This document shows positions 1-4,857 of a stretch of DNA of 20,036 nucleotides, in pieces. This stretch comes from a virus: IMG/VR virus record IMGVR_UViG_3300009182_000388, positions 1-20,036 of that record. One strand, written 5' to 3'. Positions within the stretch are counted from its first letter, which is position 1. The number at the start of each line of letters is the position of its first letter. Below the pieces are notes generated by a model, which saw only the letters and a program-made list of their open reading frames with translations, was not told where the DNA came from and searched no databases. The position numbers were made by a program, and so were the translations under genes.

Positions 1-195
1 ACAGAGCACATGGGGTTTAACCTTGGTAATGCCTTAAAGTATATTTGGCGATGTGATCTTAAGAAAGATGCAGTAGAAGATTTAAGAAAAGCTCGATGGT
101 ACATTGAAAGAGAAATACAAAAACGAACTGCGGTCGGTTCGTTTGGATTTGCAGATTACGAAACTATTTATCATGAAACGGAGTGTGGAAAATGA
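1..195 (+). CDS. DUF3310-like phage protein, 5'-truncated by window edge
   Basis: The reading frame is open from base 1, so only the C-terminal 64 residues or so are present. The ATG at 10 is probably internal, because the frame upstream of it (TEH) continues the same pattern. The stretch FNLGNALKYIWRCDLKKD followed by EDLRKARWYIEREI matches the conserved core of the small phage family DUF3310, in which a G-NA-KYIWR motif is followed by a helix of type DL-KARWY. The family is known mainly from phages and its function is not settled; it is sometimes annotated as a nucleotide-kinase-like protein. The last ten residues or so are variable. The gene overlaps the next one by four bases (ATGA at 192-195), so the two are probably translationally coupled. 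Family assignment is from motif recognition. Confidence 0.8.
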   Translation, partial: TEHMGFNLGNALKYIWRCDLKKDAVEDLRKARWYIEREIQKRTAVGSFGFADYETIYHETECGK

Positions 196-413
196 TTGTA
201 CAAATTGATGACGACTTTGCAGATGTTATAGTCGTTGCCTCACTGGCAGATAGCTACGCCAGCATGAAACAGAGTCTTAAAAATGGATCTCTTTGGCACG
301 AAGATGATGTGGCGGCATACAAAGAAATGCTACCTGCATTAAAAACTGTTGGTGCGTGGTTTAGCATCGACTTTGATGCGGAAATTAAAAAAGCTAAAAA
401 GAGGTTAAAATGA
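192..413 (+). CDS. Small conserved phage protein, unknown function (73 aa)
   Basis: I chose the ATG at 192 over the in-frame GTG at 183 because it forms an ATGA overlap with the preceding stop and has GGAG at 180-183 at good spacing. The protein starts MIVQIDDDFADVIVVASL, then has a polar middle with LWHEDDVAAYKEMLPAL and ends in a lysine-rich helix. It has no signal peptide or membrane segment and no catalytic motif I recognise. The N-terminal IDDDFAD stretch and the WHEDD motif look like a conserved small phage protein of the early region, but I cannot name a family. It overlaps the following gene by four bases, so it is part of one operon from the window edge to 1196. Confidence 0.8.
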   Translation: MIVQIDDDFADVIVVASLADSYASMKQSLKNGSLWHEDDVAAYKEMLPALKTVGAWFSIDFDAEIKKAKKRLK

Positions 414-739
414 ATAGATACCTACCTGCCGATTTAGAACAAGCCATCATGATGGCATGGCAAACCAGCGAAGATATTGATTTGCTGTTTAAGCACTATG
501 GTGATGCACCAAAACCAATGACCGAGGATGAGGTTATGAATGCGTTACTCGGCATCAAGACTTTGCATGACATGCGCTGTCATGCGCTGATGGAGATGCA
601 CTGCAAGGTGTTTGAACTTAATGAGTACTGCACCGACCCAGAAAAACTAGCAGCAAGAAACACCCTTTTTGGGTTGGCGGTACCTGATTTAGATTTAGAT
701 GTAAAAATTAACAAACCAAAGAAAGGAAGTAAAAAATGA
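410..739 (+). CDS. Hypothetical phage protein (109 aa)
   Basis: This unrecognised gene starts with ATGA overlapping the upstream stop, with GAGG just upstream as ribosome binding site. It is mostly helical by eye. It has an N-terminal helix with MMAWQTSEDIDLLF and a central segment holding a Cys/His cluster (MRCHALMEMHC, with another Cys nine residues on), then a lysine-rich tail (NKPKKGSKK). The Cys/His spacing could bind a metal, but it fits no zinc-finger class I know and may be chance. No membrane segment is present. It lies second to last but two in a tight operon of small early genes and overlaps its downstream neighbour by four bases. Confidence 0.75.
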   Translation: MNRYLPADLEQAIMMAWQTSEDIDLLFKHYGDAPKPMTEDEVMNALLGIKTLHDMRCHALMEMHCKVFELNEYCTDPEKLAARNTLFGLAVPDLDLDVKINKPKKGSKK

Positions 740-954
740 GCGAAATCACACAAGAGCAATTAGATGCAATCGAAGTAAACATCACAGCAACAGTGGCGCA
801 GGTTAACCAGCTGTTAATCATCTTGGGCGAAACAGCATTTGTTAAAGCCGCGCCATTTGTCAACTTGATTCAGTCCCAAGCTGGCCCCCAAGTTCAAGCC
901 GCTATTGCAGCACAGCAAGCAACAGAACCCACAGTAGCACCAGTCACTGAGTAA
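736..954 (+). CDS. Hypothetical small protein (72 aa)
   Basis: The ATG at 736 overlaps the previous stop (ATGA), with AAGGAAG upstream as ribosome binding site. The product is acidic at the N-terminus (MSEITQEQLDAIE), has a mildly hydrophobic central helix (QVNQLLIILGETAFVKAAPF) and ends in an Ala/Gln/Thr-rich tail. The central segment is too short and too mixed for a confident membrane helix. I recognise no family. The stop codon shares a base with the next start (TAATG), so it is likely co-translated with the 954 gene. The Ala/Gln-rich tail resembles low-complexity linkers and may be disordered. Confidence 0.7.
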   Translation: MSEITQEQLDAIEVNITATVAQVNQLLIILGETAFVKAAPFVNLIQSQAGPQVQAAIAAQQATEPTVAPVTE

Positions 955-1196
955 TGGCCGGAGATAACTTCCTGCGTAACCTCCTCGCCCGAGCTGGTAT
1001 CAGTAATGATATTGCCAAGGCGGTGGAGGAAAAAACCAATAAGCTTACTGAGGAGCAGGAACAGTGGGCGCAGTTACAAGCCTCCGACATGACCAAGAAA
1101 ATCATTAACGAAGTTCTTGGTGATCTAAAGGCACAAGAGGCAAAACGTCAGCAAAAACAGGCCCCCAAAAAGATCATATTAACAGGTGACGAATAG
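954..1196 (+). CDS. Hypothetical charged helical protein (80 aa)
   Basis: The gene begins with a TAATG overlap with the preceding gene. The N-terminus (FLRNLLARAGISNDIAKAVEE) looks like a short helical domain. The rest is a highly charged, probably continuous helix (TEEQEQWAQLQASDMTKKI) ending in a Lys/Gln-rich tail. I recognise no enzyme motif or family. Its stop codon TAG at 1194-1196 is the first three bases of TAGGGCGAAA, the sequence that precedes one copy of the repeated intergenic element, so transcription of this operon probably ends or is handed over right here. Confidence 0.75.
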   Translation: MAGDNFLRNLLARAGISNDIAKAVEEKTNKLTEEQEQWAQLQASDMTKKIINEVLGDLKAQEAKRQQKQAPKKIILTGDE

Positions 1197-1217
1197 GGCG
1201 AAATACGCTAGTTTTTT
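1194..1217 (+). terminator. Weak hairpin plus T6 tract (possible terminator)
   Basis: Right at the stop codon there is TAGGGCGAAATACGCTAG followed by six T. Only a 3-4 bp stem (GCG/CGC with a flanking G-T) can form, so this is a weak intrinsic terminator at best. Its interest is that the same TAGGGCGAAA stands at the same distance (24 bases) before the minus-strand copy of the element at 19346-19361. Confidence 0.3.
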
Positions 1218-1233
1218 GGATAAGTAGTAATAG
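1218..1233 (+). promoter_or_regulatory. Repeated intergenic element, copy 1 (GGATAAGTAGTAATAG)
   Basis: This copy shares GGATAAGTAGT exactly with copies at 2585, 4175 and 6784, and differs only in the following WAT triplet. It follows a T6 tract and precedes the foldable non-coding stretch 1238-1347 and the 1397 gene. It does not contain a normal -35/-10 pair at 16-18 spacing. I infer a phage-specific promoter or 5' leader element; the sequence itself shows only position, orientation and conservation. Confidence 0.6.
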
Positions 1234-1237
1234 GACA

Positions 1238-1347
1238 TGCCGTGATGGCACTCCTCGACCCCTTTGCCGTGTAAAGAAACGGCACTGGTTGGTGGTCTAC
1301 CAGCATAGAAAACCACCACCTTTACAACGCCCAAGACAGTAAAGGTG
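1238..1347 (+). ncRNA. Candidate structured RNA or long 5' leader
   Basis: The 200-base gap between genes (1197-1396) holds no good gene. It is rich in inverted repeats: TGCC/GGCA (1238-1241 with 1247-1250); TGCCGT/ACGGCA (1265-1270 with 1279-1284, 8-base loop); TGGTGGT/ACCACCA (1290-1296 with 1312-1318); and a perfect 9-bp pair CACCTTTAC/GTAAAGGTG (1317-1325 with 1339-1347, 13-base loop). The last two share two bases, so they are alternative or must yield at the border. A 9-codon frame (ATG at 1245, stop at 1272-1274) with AGGA at 1232-1235 could be a leader peptide. I see no T-tract after the last stem, so read-through into the 1397 gene is expected. It matches no RNA family I can name. Confidence 0.4.
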
Positions 1348-1396
1348 TATTACCAAATGCGGGCAATCACACACTTAAACACACAGGAGAATTAAC

Positions 1397-1657
1397 ATGA
1401 CTTCACCATACGAATTACGCTTTAATATCTTTAACACCGCTAAAGAGATCTTAGAATCCCAGTACCAAGCCAATTTGGACGCTTGGAAACTGTTAGATAA
1501 GGCATCTAAAGAAGCCGCAGACTTAGCCCCTAAGTTCCCCACTGTCCACGAGATCGTGGAGAAGGCCTTGGAGATCAATAAGTTTGTCAGCGAAACAAAT
1601 CACAACGAACTGGTCAAGGTAGCTAAACGCCTTACCGGCACAACAATAGTATTCTAA
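1397..1657 (+). CDS. Small helical phage protein, unknown function (86 aa)
   Basis: The ATG at 1397 has a strong AGGAG ten bases upstream. The protein begins MTSPYELRFNIFNTAKEILE and continues as an amphipathic helix (QYQANLDAWKLLDKASKEAA), then a segment with PTVHEIVEKALEINKFV and a short C-terminus. The opening pattern, YELR-NI---AKE-LE followed by a Tyr/Trp-containing helix, reminds me of small uncharacterised proteins common in marine and freshwater myoviruses and podoviruses; this is memory of a pattern, not a search result. No enzyme motif or membrane segment is present. It is the first gene after the structured leader and opens the run of small basic proteins leading to the terminase-like gene. 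Confidence 0.75.
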   Translation: MTSPYELRFNIFNTAKEILESQYQANLDAWKLLDKASKEAADLAPKFPTVHEIVEKALEINKFVSETNHNELVKVAKRLTGTTIVF

Positions 1658-1666
1658 GGAAGCATT

Positions 1667-1819
1667 ATGGCAACTAAACCCGGCTTATACGCAAACATCC
1701 ACGCAAAACAAGAACGCATCAAGGCTGGCTCAGGCGAGAAGATGCGCAAGCCGGGCGCTAAAGGCGCCCCAACAGCTAAGCAGTTTAAACAGGCGGCAAA
1801 GACCGCTAAGACAAAATGA
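1667..1819 (+). CDS. Very basic 50-aa protein
   Basis: The start is ATG with AAGGAAGC just upstream, and the stop overlaps the next start (ATGA at 1816-1819). The product is a 50-residue Lys/Ala/Gly-rich protein opening MATKPGLYANIHAKQERI, then GSGEKMRKPGAKGAPTAKQF and a lysine-rich end. Such composition fits nucleic-acid or virion binding, but nothing more specific can be said. The GLYANIHAK-ERI-AGSGE-MRKPG pattern looks like a conserved mini-protein of environmental phages. Tight coupling to the following Cys-containing basic protein suggests that the two act together. The gene is shorter than the size most gene callers report, and is supported by the overlap pattern and composition. Confidence 0.75.
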   Translation: MATKPGLYANIHAKQERIKAGSGEKMRKPGAKGAPTAKQFKQAAKTAKTK

Positions 1820-2124
1820 AAGACTTTAAAACACTTCCTAAGATGGCATCAGGCGGCTCCGTTAAGCATGACAAGCCGATTGCCAAGACCACCACTGGAA
1901 AAGATCGTCACTACCTTTCCACTAAAGAAGGTGCTGGCATGACCGAAGCCGGTCGCAAGGCATATAACGCCAAAAACGGCTCACATCTCAAGGCACCACA
2001 ACCCGAAGGTGGTTCACGCAAGGATTCATTTTGTGCCCGCATGTCAGGCGTAAAAGGCCCGATGAAGGACGAGAACGGTAAACCAACCCGCAAGGCAGCG
2101 GCACTAAAAAGGTGGAAGTGCTAA
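1816..2124 (+). CDS. Basic phage protein of the DUF6321-like type (102 aa)
   Basis: After MKDFKTLPKMASGGSVKHD the protein carries the pattern GMTEAGRKAYN, a short basic linker, RKDSFCARMSGVKGPM, and ends AALKRWKC. The combination L/MT-AGR-AYN, R-(K)-SFCARM-G and a terminal RW-C is the pattern I associate with the uncharacterised phage family annotated DUF6321; that name is from memory. Two cysteines (in SFCARM and at the very C-terminus) are probably conserved, perhaps for metal or disulfide. The N-terminal MASGGSV is one of several A-x-GG-x-V motifs also found in the virion proteins of the minus arm, which hints that this protein is packaged or processed with them. It lies directly before the terminase-like gene (TAATG overlap at 2122-2126). 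Confidence 0.75.
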   Translation: MKDFKTLPKMASGGSVKHDKPIAKTTTGKDRHYLSTKEGAGMTEAGRKAYNAKNGSHLKAPQPEGGSRKDSFCARMSGVKGPMKDENGKPTRKAAALKRWKC

Positions 2125-2519
2125 TGGCAGCTAGATCTAAATTCAAATTTACACCAGACCACGCCAAGATTATTCTTGAGCTGGGTAAGGTAGGCGCGTC
2201 CCAAAAAGCTATGTACGCCGCCCTTGGTATCAGCAAGGACACGGCAGCAAAACTTAAAAAAGATGACCCAGATTTTTATGAGGCAATGTCCATGGCGACC
2301 ACGCACGGCCAAGCCTTTTGGGAAAACATGATGCTTGCAAACATTGACAACAGGGCTTTTAACAGCCGAGTTGCTGAGATTGCCCTTCGTGGGCAGTACC
2401 CCGACGACTACAAAGATCGTCAAGAAATTAAAGCTGAGGTAAAACAAGAACTTAACATTGACTTCCAAGGCGCGGTTAATGACCTCATTGGCAAACTTAA
2501 AGAAGCCGCCCAAGAATAG
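2124..2519 (+). CDS. Putative terminase small subunit / HTH DNA-binding protein (131 aa)
   Basis: I chose ATG at 2124 (TAATG with the upstream stop) over the in-frame GTG at 2112. Residues 1-55 hold a likely helix-turn-helix: a helix with HAKIILELGKVGASQKAMYA, the turn LGIS, then a helix with KDTAAKLKKDDPDFYEAM. The middle (QAFWENMM followed by FNSRVAEIALRGQYPDDYKD) matches the pattern of phage DNA-packaging small subunits, where such a segment precedes a variable acidic/helical oligomerisation tail (here QELNIDFQGAVNDLIGKLKE). Small terminases bind the packaging site and regulate the large subunit. No large terminase is in the window, so the pair is not adjacent, and another HTH regulator remains possible. 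A UUCG terminator follows at once. Confidence 0.6.
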   Translation: MAARSKFKFTPDHAKIILELGKVGASQKAMYAALGISKDTAAKLKKDDPDFYEAMSMATTHGQAFWENMMLANIDNRAFNSRVAEIALRGQYPDDYKDRQEIKAEVKQELNIDFQGAVNDLIGKLKEAAQE

Positions 2520-2539
2520 AAAAAATATAGTTGTAAGTT

Positions 2540-2556
2540 TTTCACATTGTGGTAAA
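2540..2556 (+). promoter_or_regulatory. Imperfect inverted repeat TTTCACATTGTGGTAAA (cassette part A)
   Basis: This 17-mer is repeated with one change (TTTCACATGGTGGTAAA) at 6739-6755, in both cases just ahead of a UUCG terminator and the GGATAAGTAGTTAT element. It has partial dyad symmetry (CACA-T-TGTG core here). Role unknown: operator, terminator-associated RNA signal or recombination footprint are all possible. Confidence 0.5.
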
Positions 2557-2584
2557 AATAAGGCTCTTCGGAGCCTTTATTTTT
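2554..2584 (+). terminator. Rho-independent terminator with UUCG loop
   Basis: AAGGCTC-TTCG-GAGCCTT forms a 7-bp stem with the very stable UUCG tetraloop. Past one bulged T the stem can extend through AAAAAT/ATTTTT, ending in a T-tract. It closes the operon that ends with the terminase-like gene. Confidence 0.85.
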
Positions 2585-2600
2585 GGATAAGTAGTTATAG
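2585..2600 (+). promoter_or_regulatory. Repeated intergenic element, copy 2 (GGATAAGTAGTTATAG)
   Basis: It is directly fused to the T-tract of the terminator and stands 38 bases before the DUF2800 start. It is identical to copies at 4175 and 6784 over 14 bases. An element placed immediately after a terminator and before a new gene is best explained as a promoter or start-of-message signal. Confidence 0.65.
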
Positions 2601-2622
2601 ACAAGAAAAGGAAAACAGACAA

Positions 2623-3753
2623 ATGACAGCACACGCACTTTTAAGCGCATCCAGTAGTAAGCGATGGCTAACATGCACACCCAGTGCCAGACTAGAATCT
2701 ACACTACCTGAGCAAAAGCGCCCCGCTGGCTCGTTTGATTTTTCGCAGGAAGGCACCATGGCTCACAGCCTAGCCGAGGTTAAACTACGACACCACTATG
2801 CGCAAATTGGATATGAAGAATATAAACAAGAAATCGAAAGCATTAAAAATACGCCATTCTACAATGAAGAGTTCGAGGCGTATGTCGACAACTATGTTCT
2901 TTATGTTCGTTCACAAATCGGAGATGGGGATGTTCCGCTATTTGAACAACGCGTGGATTTCTCTGACTGGGTTCCTGACGGCTTTGGTACAGCCGATGTG
3001 GTTATACTTTCTAAGTACTCCATTCGCGTCATCGACCTCAAGTTTGGCAAGGGTGTGCCTGTCTCCGCAATCGACAACACACAGCTACGACTATATGCTC
3101 TTGGTGCTTATTCAAAATTTAAGGAAGAGTATCCAGACATCAAAGAGGTTTCCTACACGATCCACCAGCCTCGCTTGGACAGTATCTCATCTGATGGCAC
3201 TTCAATCGCTAAACTGGTCGACTGGGCGAGTTACTTCGTAAAACCCAAGGCTAAAAAAGCGTGGGCTGGTGCCGGTGAGTTTTTAGCTGGTGATCATTGC
3301 CAGTTCTGCCGTGCCAAGGCACAGTGCCGCGCCCGTGCAGATCTTAACAACCAAATTGCTGCATTAGAGTTTAGACCACCAGCACTTTTATCTGATGAAG
3401 AGTTTGACTTGGTGTTATCAAAGGCGGATTTAGTTAAGACATACATTAACGACGTGCAGTCATTCGCCTTAGATCGTGCGGTAAATAACGATATAATCCC
3501 CGCAGGCTACAAACTTACCTCCACCAAGACACACCGCAAGATTGGTGATCAGGCATTAGCCGCCGTGGTTTTGATGGAAAAAGGTTTTAAGGAAGAAGAG
3601 ATTTATGAACCCAAAAGCCTTAAATCGATCGCACAGCTTGAGAAACTAGGTCAGAAGGGTCAGGTAGCCGCCGCACTTGGTGCGCTTATCCTACGCCCTG
3701 ATGGAGCCCTTAAACTGGTAAAAGACAAGGCTGTTGAGGAGGACTTTAAATGA
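2623..3753 (+). CDS. DUF2800 family PD-(D/E)XK nuclease (376 aa)
   Basis: The frame is open from 2458, but the real start is ATG 2623 with AAGGAAAA upstream. The product then opens MTAHALLSASSSKRWLTCTP, the usual start of DUF2800, and the earlier frame overlaps the terminase-like gene and terminator. DUF2800 proteins are Cas4/RecB-like nucleases of phages and prophages. Visible motifs are EGTMAH (43-48), GTAD with D125, DLK (138-140), Q154 and Y158 in NTQLRLY, which form the nuclease core, and four cysteines C18, C226, C229 and C235 (HCQFC, then C six on) placed to hold an iron-sulfur cluster. Expected role: processing DNA ends in replication or recombination together with the DUF2815 SSB and PolA in this arm. 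Length is normal for the family. Confidence 0.9.
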   Translation: MTAHALLSASSSKRWLTCTPSARLESTLPEQKRPAGSFDFSQEGTMAHSLAEVKLRHHYAQIGYEEYKQEIESIKNTPFYNEEFEAYVDNYVLYVRSQIGDGDVPLFEQRVDFSDWVPDGFGTADVVILSKYSIRVIDLKFGKGVPVSAIDNTQLRLYALGAYSKFKEEYPDIKEVSYTIHQPRLDSISSDGTSIAKLVDWASYFVKPKAKKAWAGAGEFLAGDHCQFCRAKAQCRARADLNNQIAALEFRPPALLSDEEFDLVLSKADLVKTYINDVQSFALDRAVNNDIIPAGYKLTSTKTHRKIGDQALAAVVLMEKGFKEEEIYEPKSLKSIAQLEKLGQKGQVAAALGALILRPDGALKLVKDKAVEEDFK

Positions 3754-3899
3754 ACTCTTGGTTAATGGGTTTTATAGCCGTGGTTTATGCTGTTGTGGCA
3801 ATAAATTTTTTTAGAACTGATCAGACAGGTTTTGGTATTTCGTTTTTAGGTTACGCAATAGGAAACATAGGACTAATACTTGCCGCAATAGGAAAATAA
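3750..3899 (+). CDS. Small two-helix membrane protein (49 aa)
   Basis: The start overlaps the DUF2800 stop (ATGA), with GAGGAGG upstream as a strong ribosome binding site, and the stop is immediately followed by the next ATG. The protein begins MNSWLMGFIAVVYAVVAINF, a clear membrane helix, then a short polar loop (FRTDQTGFG) and a second hydrophobic stretch (ISFLGYAIGNIGLILAAIG) ending in a single Lys. This hairpin topology is shared by small holins and antiholins but also by many phage membrane peptides of unknown role, so I do not name it. It has no cysteines and no charged residues inside the helices. Confidence 0.75.
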   Translation: MNSWLMGFIAVVYAVVAINFFRTDQTGFGISFLGYAIGNIGLILAAIGK

Positions 3900-4136
3900 A
3901 TGGACGAAAGAATCCAAGTACACATAAACCAAAGTGAAGTAGATGAGTTTTGTTTAGATTTTTATGACATGCCAAAAGATAGTATTAATACTATCCGAGA
4001 AAGCATATACGAAACAATAGAGACGGCAACTGAAGAGCCCGAGTTGACCGAGCATCCTTTATTCATGGAAGATTTAACAAGAGCATTTACAATGCGTCAG
4101 GCCTTGATTCAATTGAACAAATTGTATGACGCATAA
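3900..4136 (+). CDS. Hypothetical acidic protein (78 aa)
   Basis: The ATG directly follows the upstream stop (TAAATG), with AGGA about ten bases before. The product is acidic (MDERIQVHINQSEVDEF, then IYETIETATEEPELTEHPLF) and ends in a helix (FTMRQALIQLNKLYDA). It has no membrane segment, no cysteine cluster and no known enzyme motif. I do not recognise the family. Its acidity and place between a nuclease and an SSB could suit a protein that binds basic partners or mimics DNA, but the sequence does not establish this. It is the last gene before the long leader of the DUF2815 gene. Confidence 0.7.
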   Translation: MDERIQVHINQSEVDEFCLDFYDMPKDSINTIRESIYETIETATEEPELTEHPLFMEDLTRAFTMRQALIQLNKLYDA

Positions 4137-4174
4137 ATATATTACATTATGAAATTAAAAAGTAGTAAAAGTTT

Positions 4175-4191
4175 GGATAAGTAGTTATGTA
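4175..4191 (+). promoter_or_regulatory. Repeated intergenic element, copy 3 (GGATAAGTAGTTATGTA)
   Basis: The 17 bases are identical to those at 6784-6800. It stands 78 bases before the DUF2815 start. No clear hairpin precedes it, but the AT-rich sequence upstream (TTACATTATGAAATTAAA at 4142-4159) loosely resembles the TTTCACAT-GTGGTAAA part of the full cassettes, as if a terminator stem had been lost. The 60 bases after it form a long leader without an open frame. Confidence 0.65.
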
Positions 4192-4252
4192 AGAAAGGTA
4201 GACGACTAGCACCTCAGAAGTTTAGTCAATTCAAAGCAAACAAGGAGCCAAG

Positions 4253-4768
4253 ATGGCACAAGCAATTAAAGTAGTTACAGACAAAGTTCGTTTTTCATAC
4301 GCCAACGTATTCGTACCTAAGGCACAGATGGAAGGTGGCACTCCAAAGTATTCAGTATCAATCATTATTCCAAAGAGCGATACTGAGACAGTAGCAAAAA
4401 TCAATAAAGCAATCGAGCAGGTTAAAGCTGACAACCAAGACATCTTTAAGGGTGTTGCGGCTAAGTTAATTAAAGGTGGTTTGCGTGATGGCGATGAAGA
4501 AAAACCTAACGATCCAGCATACGCTAATTCGTACTTCATTAACGCCAACTCATCACAAAAGCCCGGCTTGGTAGACGCTGATCGTCAACCTATTATTGAC
4601 GCAAGTGAAATCTATTCCGGCTGTTATGGCCGTGCATCAGTAAGCTTCTTCCCATACAACGTATCAGGCTCACGTGGCGTTGGCTGTGGTTTAAACGGCT
4701 TACAGAAGTTAGAAGATGGTGAGGCACTCGGTGGCGTTTCTAATGCCGCTGCGGACTTCGCAATTTAA
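4253..4768 (+). CDS. DUF2815 single-stranded DNA-binding protein (171 aa)
   Basis: The start ATG follows CAAGGAGCCAAG, a strong ribosome binding site context shared with the gene at 6817. The sequence (VVTDKVRFSYANVFVPK, a Gly-rich turn, PKYSVSIIIPKSD, then FFPYNVSGSRGVGCGLNGLQ) is typical of DUF2815, the phage OB-fold SSB family represented by Enc34 SSB. Such proteins coat single strands during replication and recombination and are often encoded near DUF2800 and a family A polymerase, as here. Length is normal. A strong terminator follows directly, so this gene is probably a separate, strongly expressed unit between the element at 4175 and the hairpin at 4792. Confidence 0.9.
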   Translation: MAQAIKVVTDKVRFSYANVFVPKAQMEGGTPKYSVSIIIPKSDTETVAKINKAIEQVKADNQDIFKGVAAKLIKGGLRDGDEEKPNDPAYANSYFINANSSQKPGLVDADRQPIIDASEIYSGCYGRASVSFFPYNVSGSRGVGCGLNGLQKLEDGEALGGVSNAAADFAI

Positions 4769-4791
4769 TAGTAGTACCCAGTAGATGGGCC

Positions 4792-4822
4792 AACCCAGTG
4801 CAGAAACTGCACTGGGTTTTTT
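4792..4822 (+). terminator. Rho-independent terminator, 12-bp perfect stem
   Basis: AACCCAGTGCAG pairs perfectly with CTGCACTGGGTT around an AAA loop, with T residues after the stem. A smaller CCCA/TGGG hairpin (4777-4780 with 4786-4789) lies just upstream. No copy of the GGATAAGTAG element follows this terminator, unlike the UUCG-loop ones, so RNR may be read from its own promoter or by read-through. Confidence 0.9.
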
Positions 4823-4857
4823 GCCCTTAAGACCAATACAATAACAAGAAAGACACC

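Noticed and set aside
2112-2123. GTG start for the terminase-like gene
   Set aside because: ATG 2124 with the TAATG overlap fits the pattern of the whole arm; the extra residues MEVL add nothing.
2458-2622. In-frame extension of the DUF2800 gene to an upstream ATG at 2458
   Set aside because: It would overlap the terminase-like gene and run through the UUCG terminator. The family's normal N-terminus begins at the ATG at 2623, which has a ribosome binding site.
4821-4842. TTGCCC ... TACAAT as a sigma70 promoter for RNR
   Set aside because: The spacing between the two boxes is about 10 bases, far too short, and TTGCCC is a poor -35.
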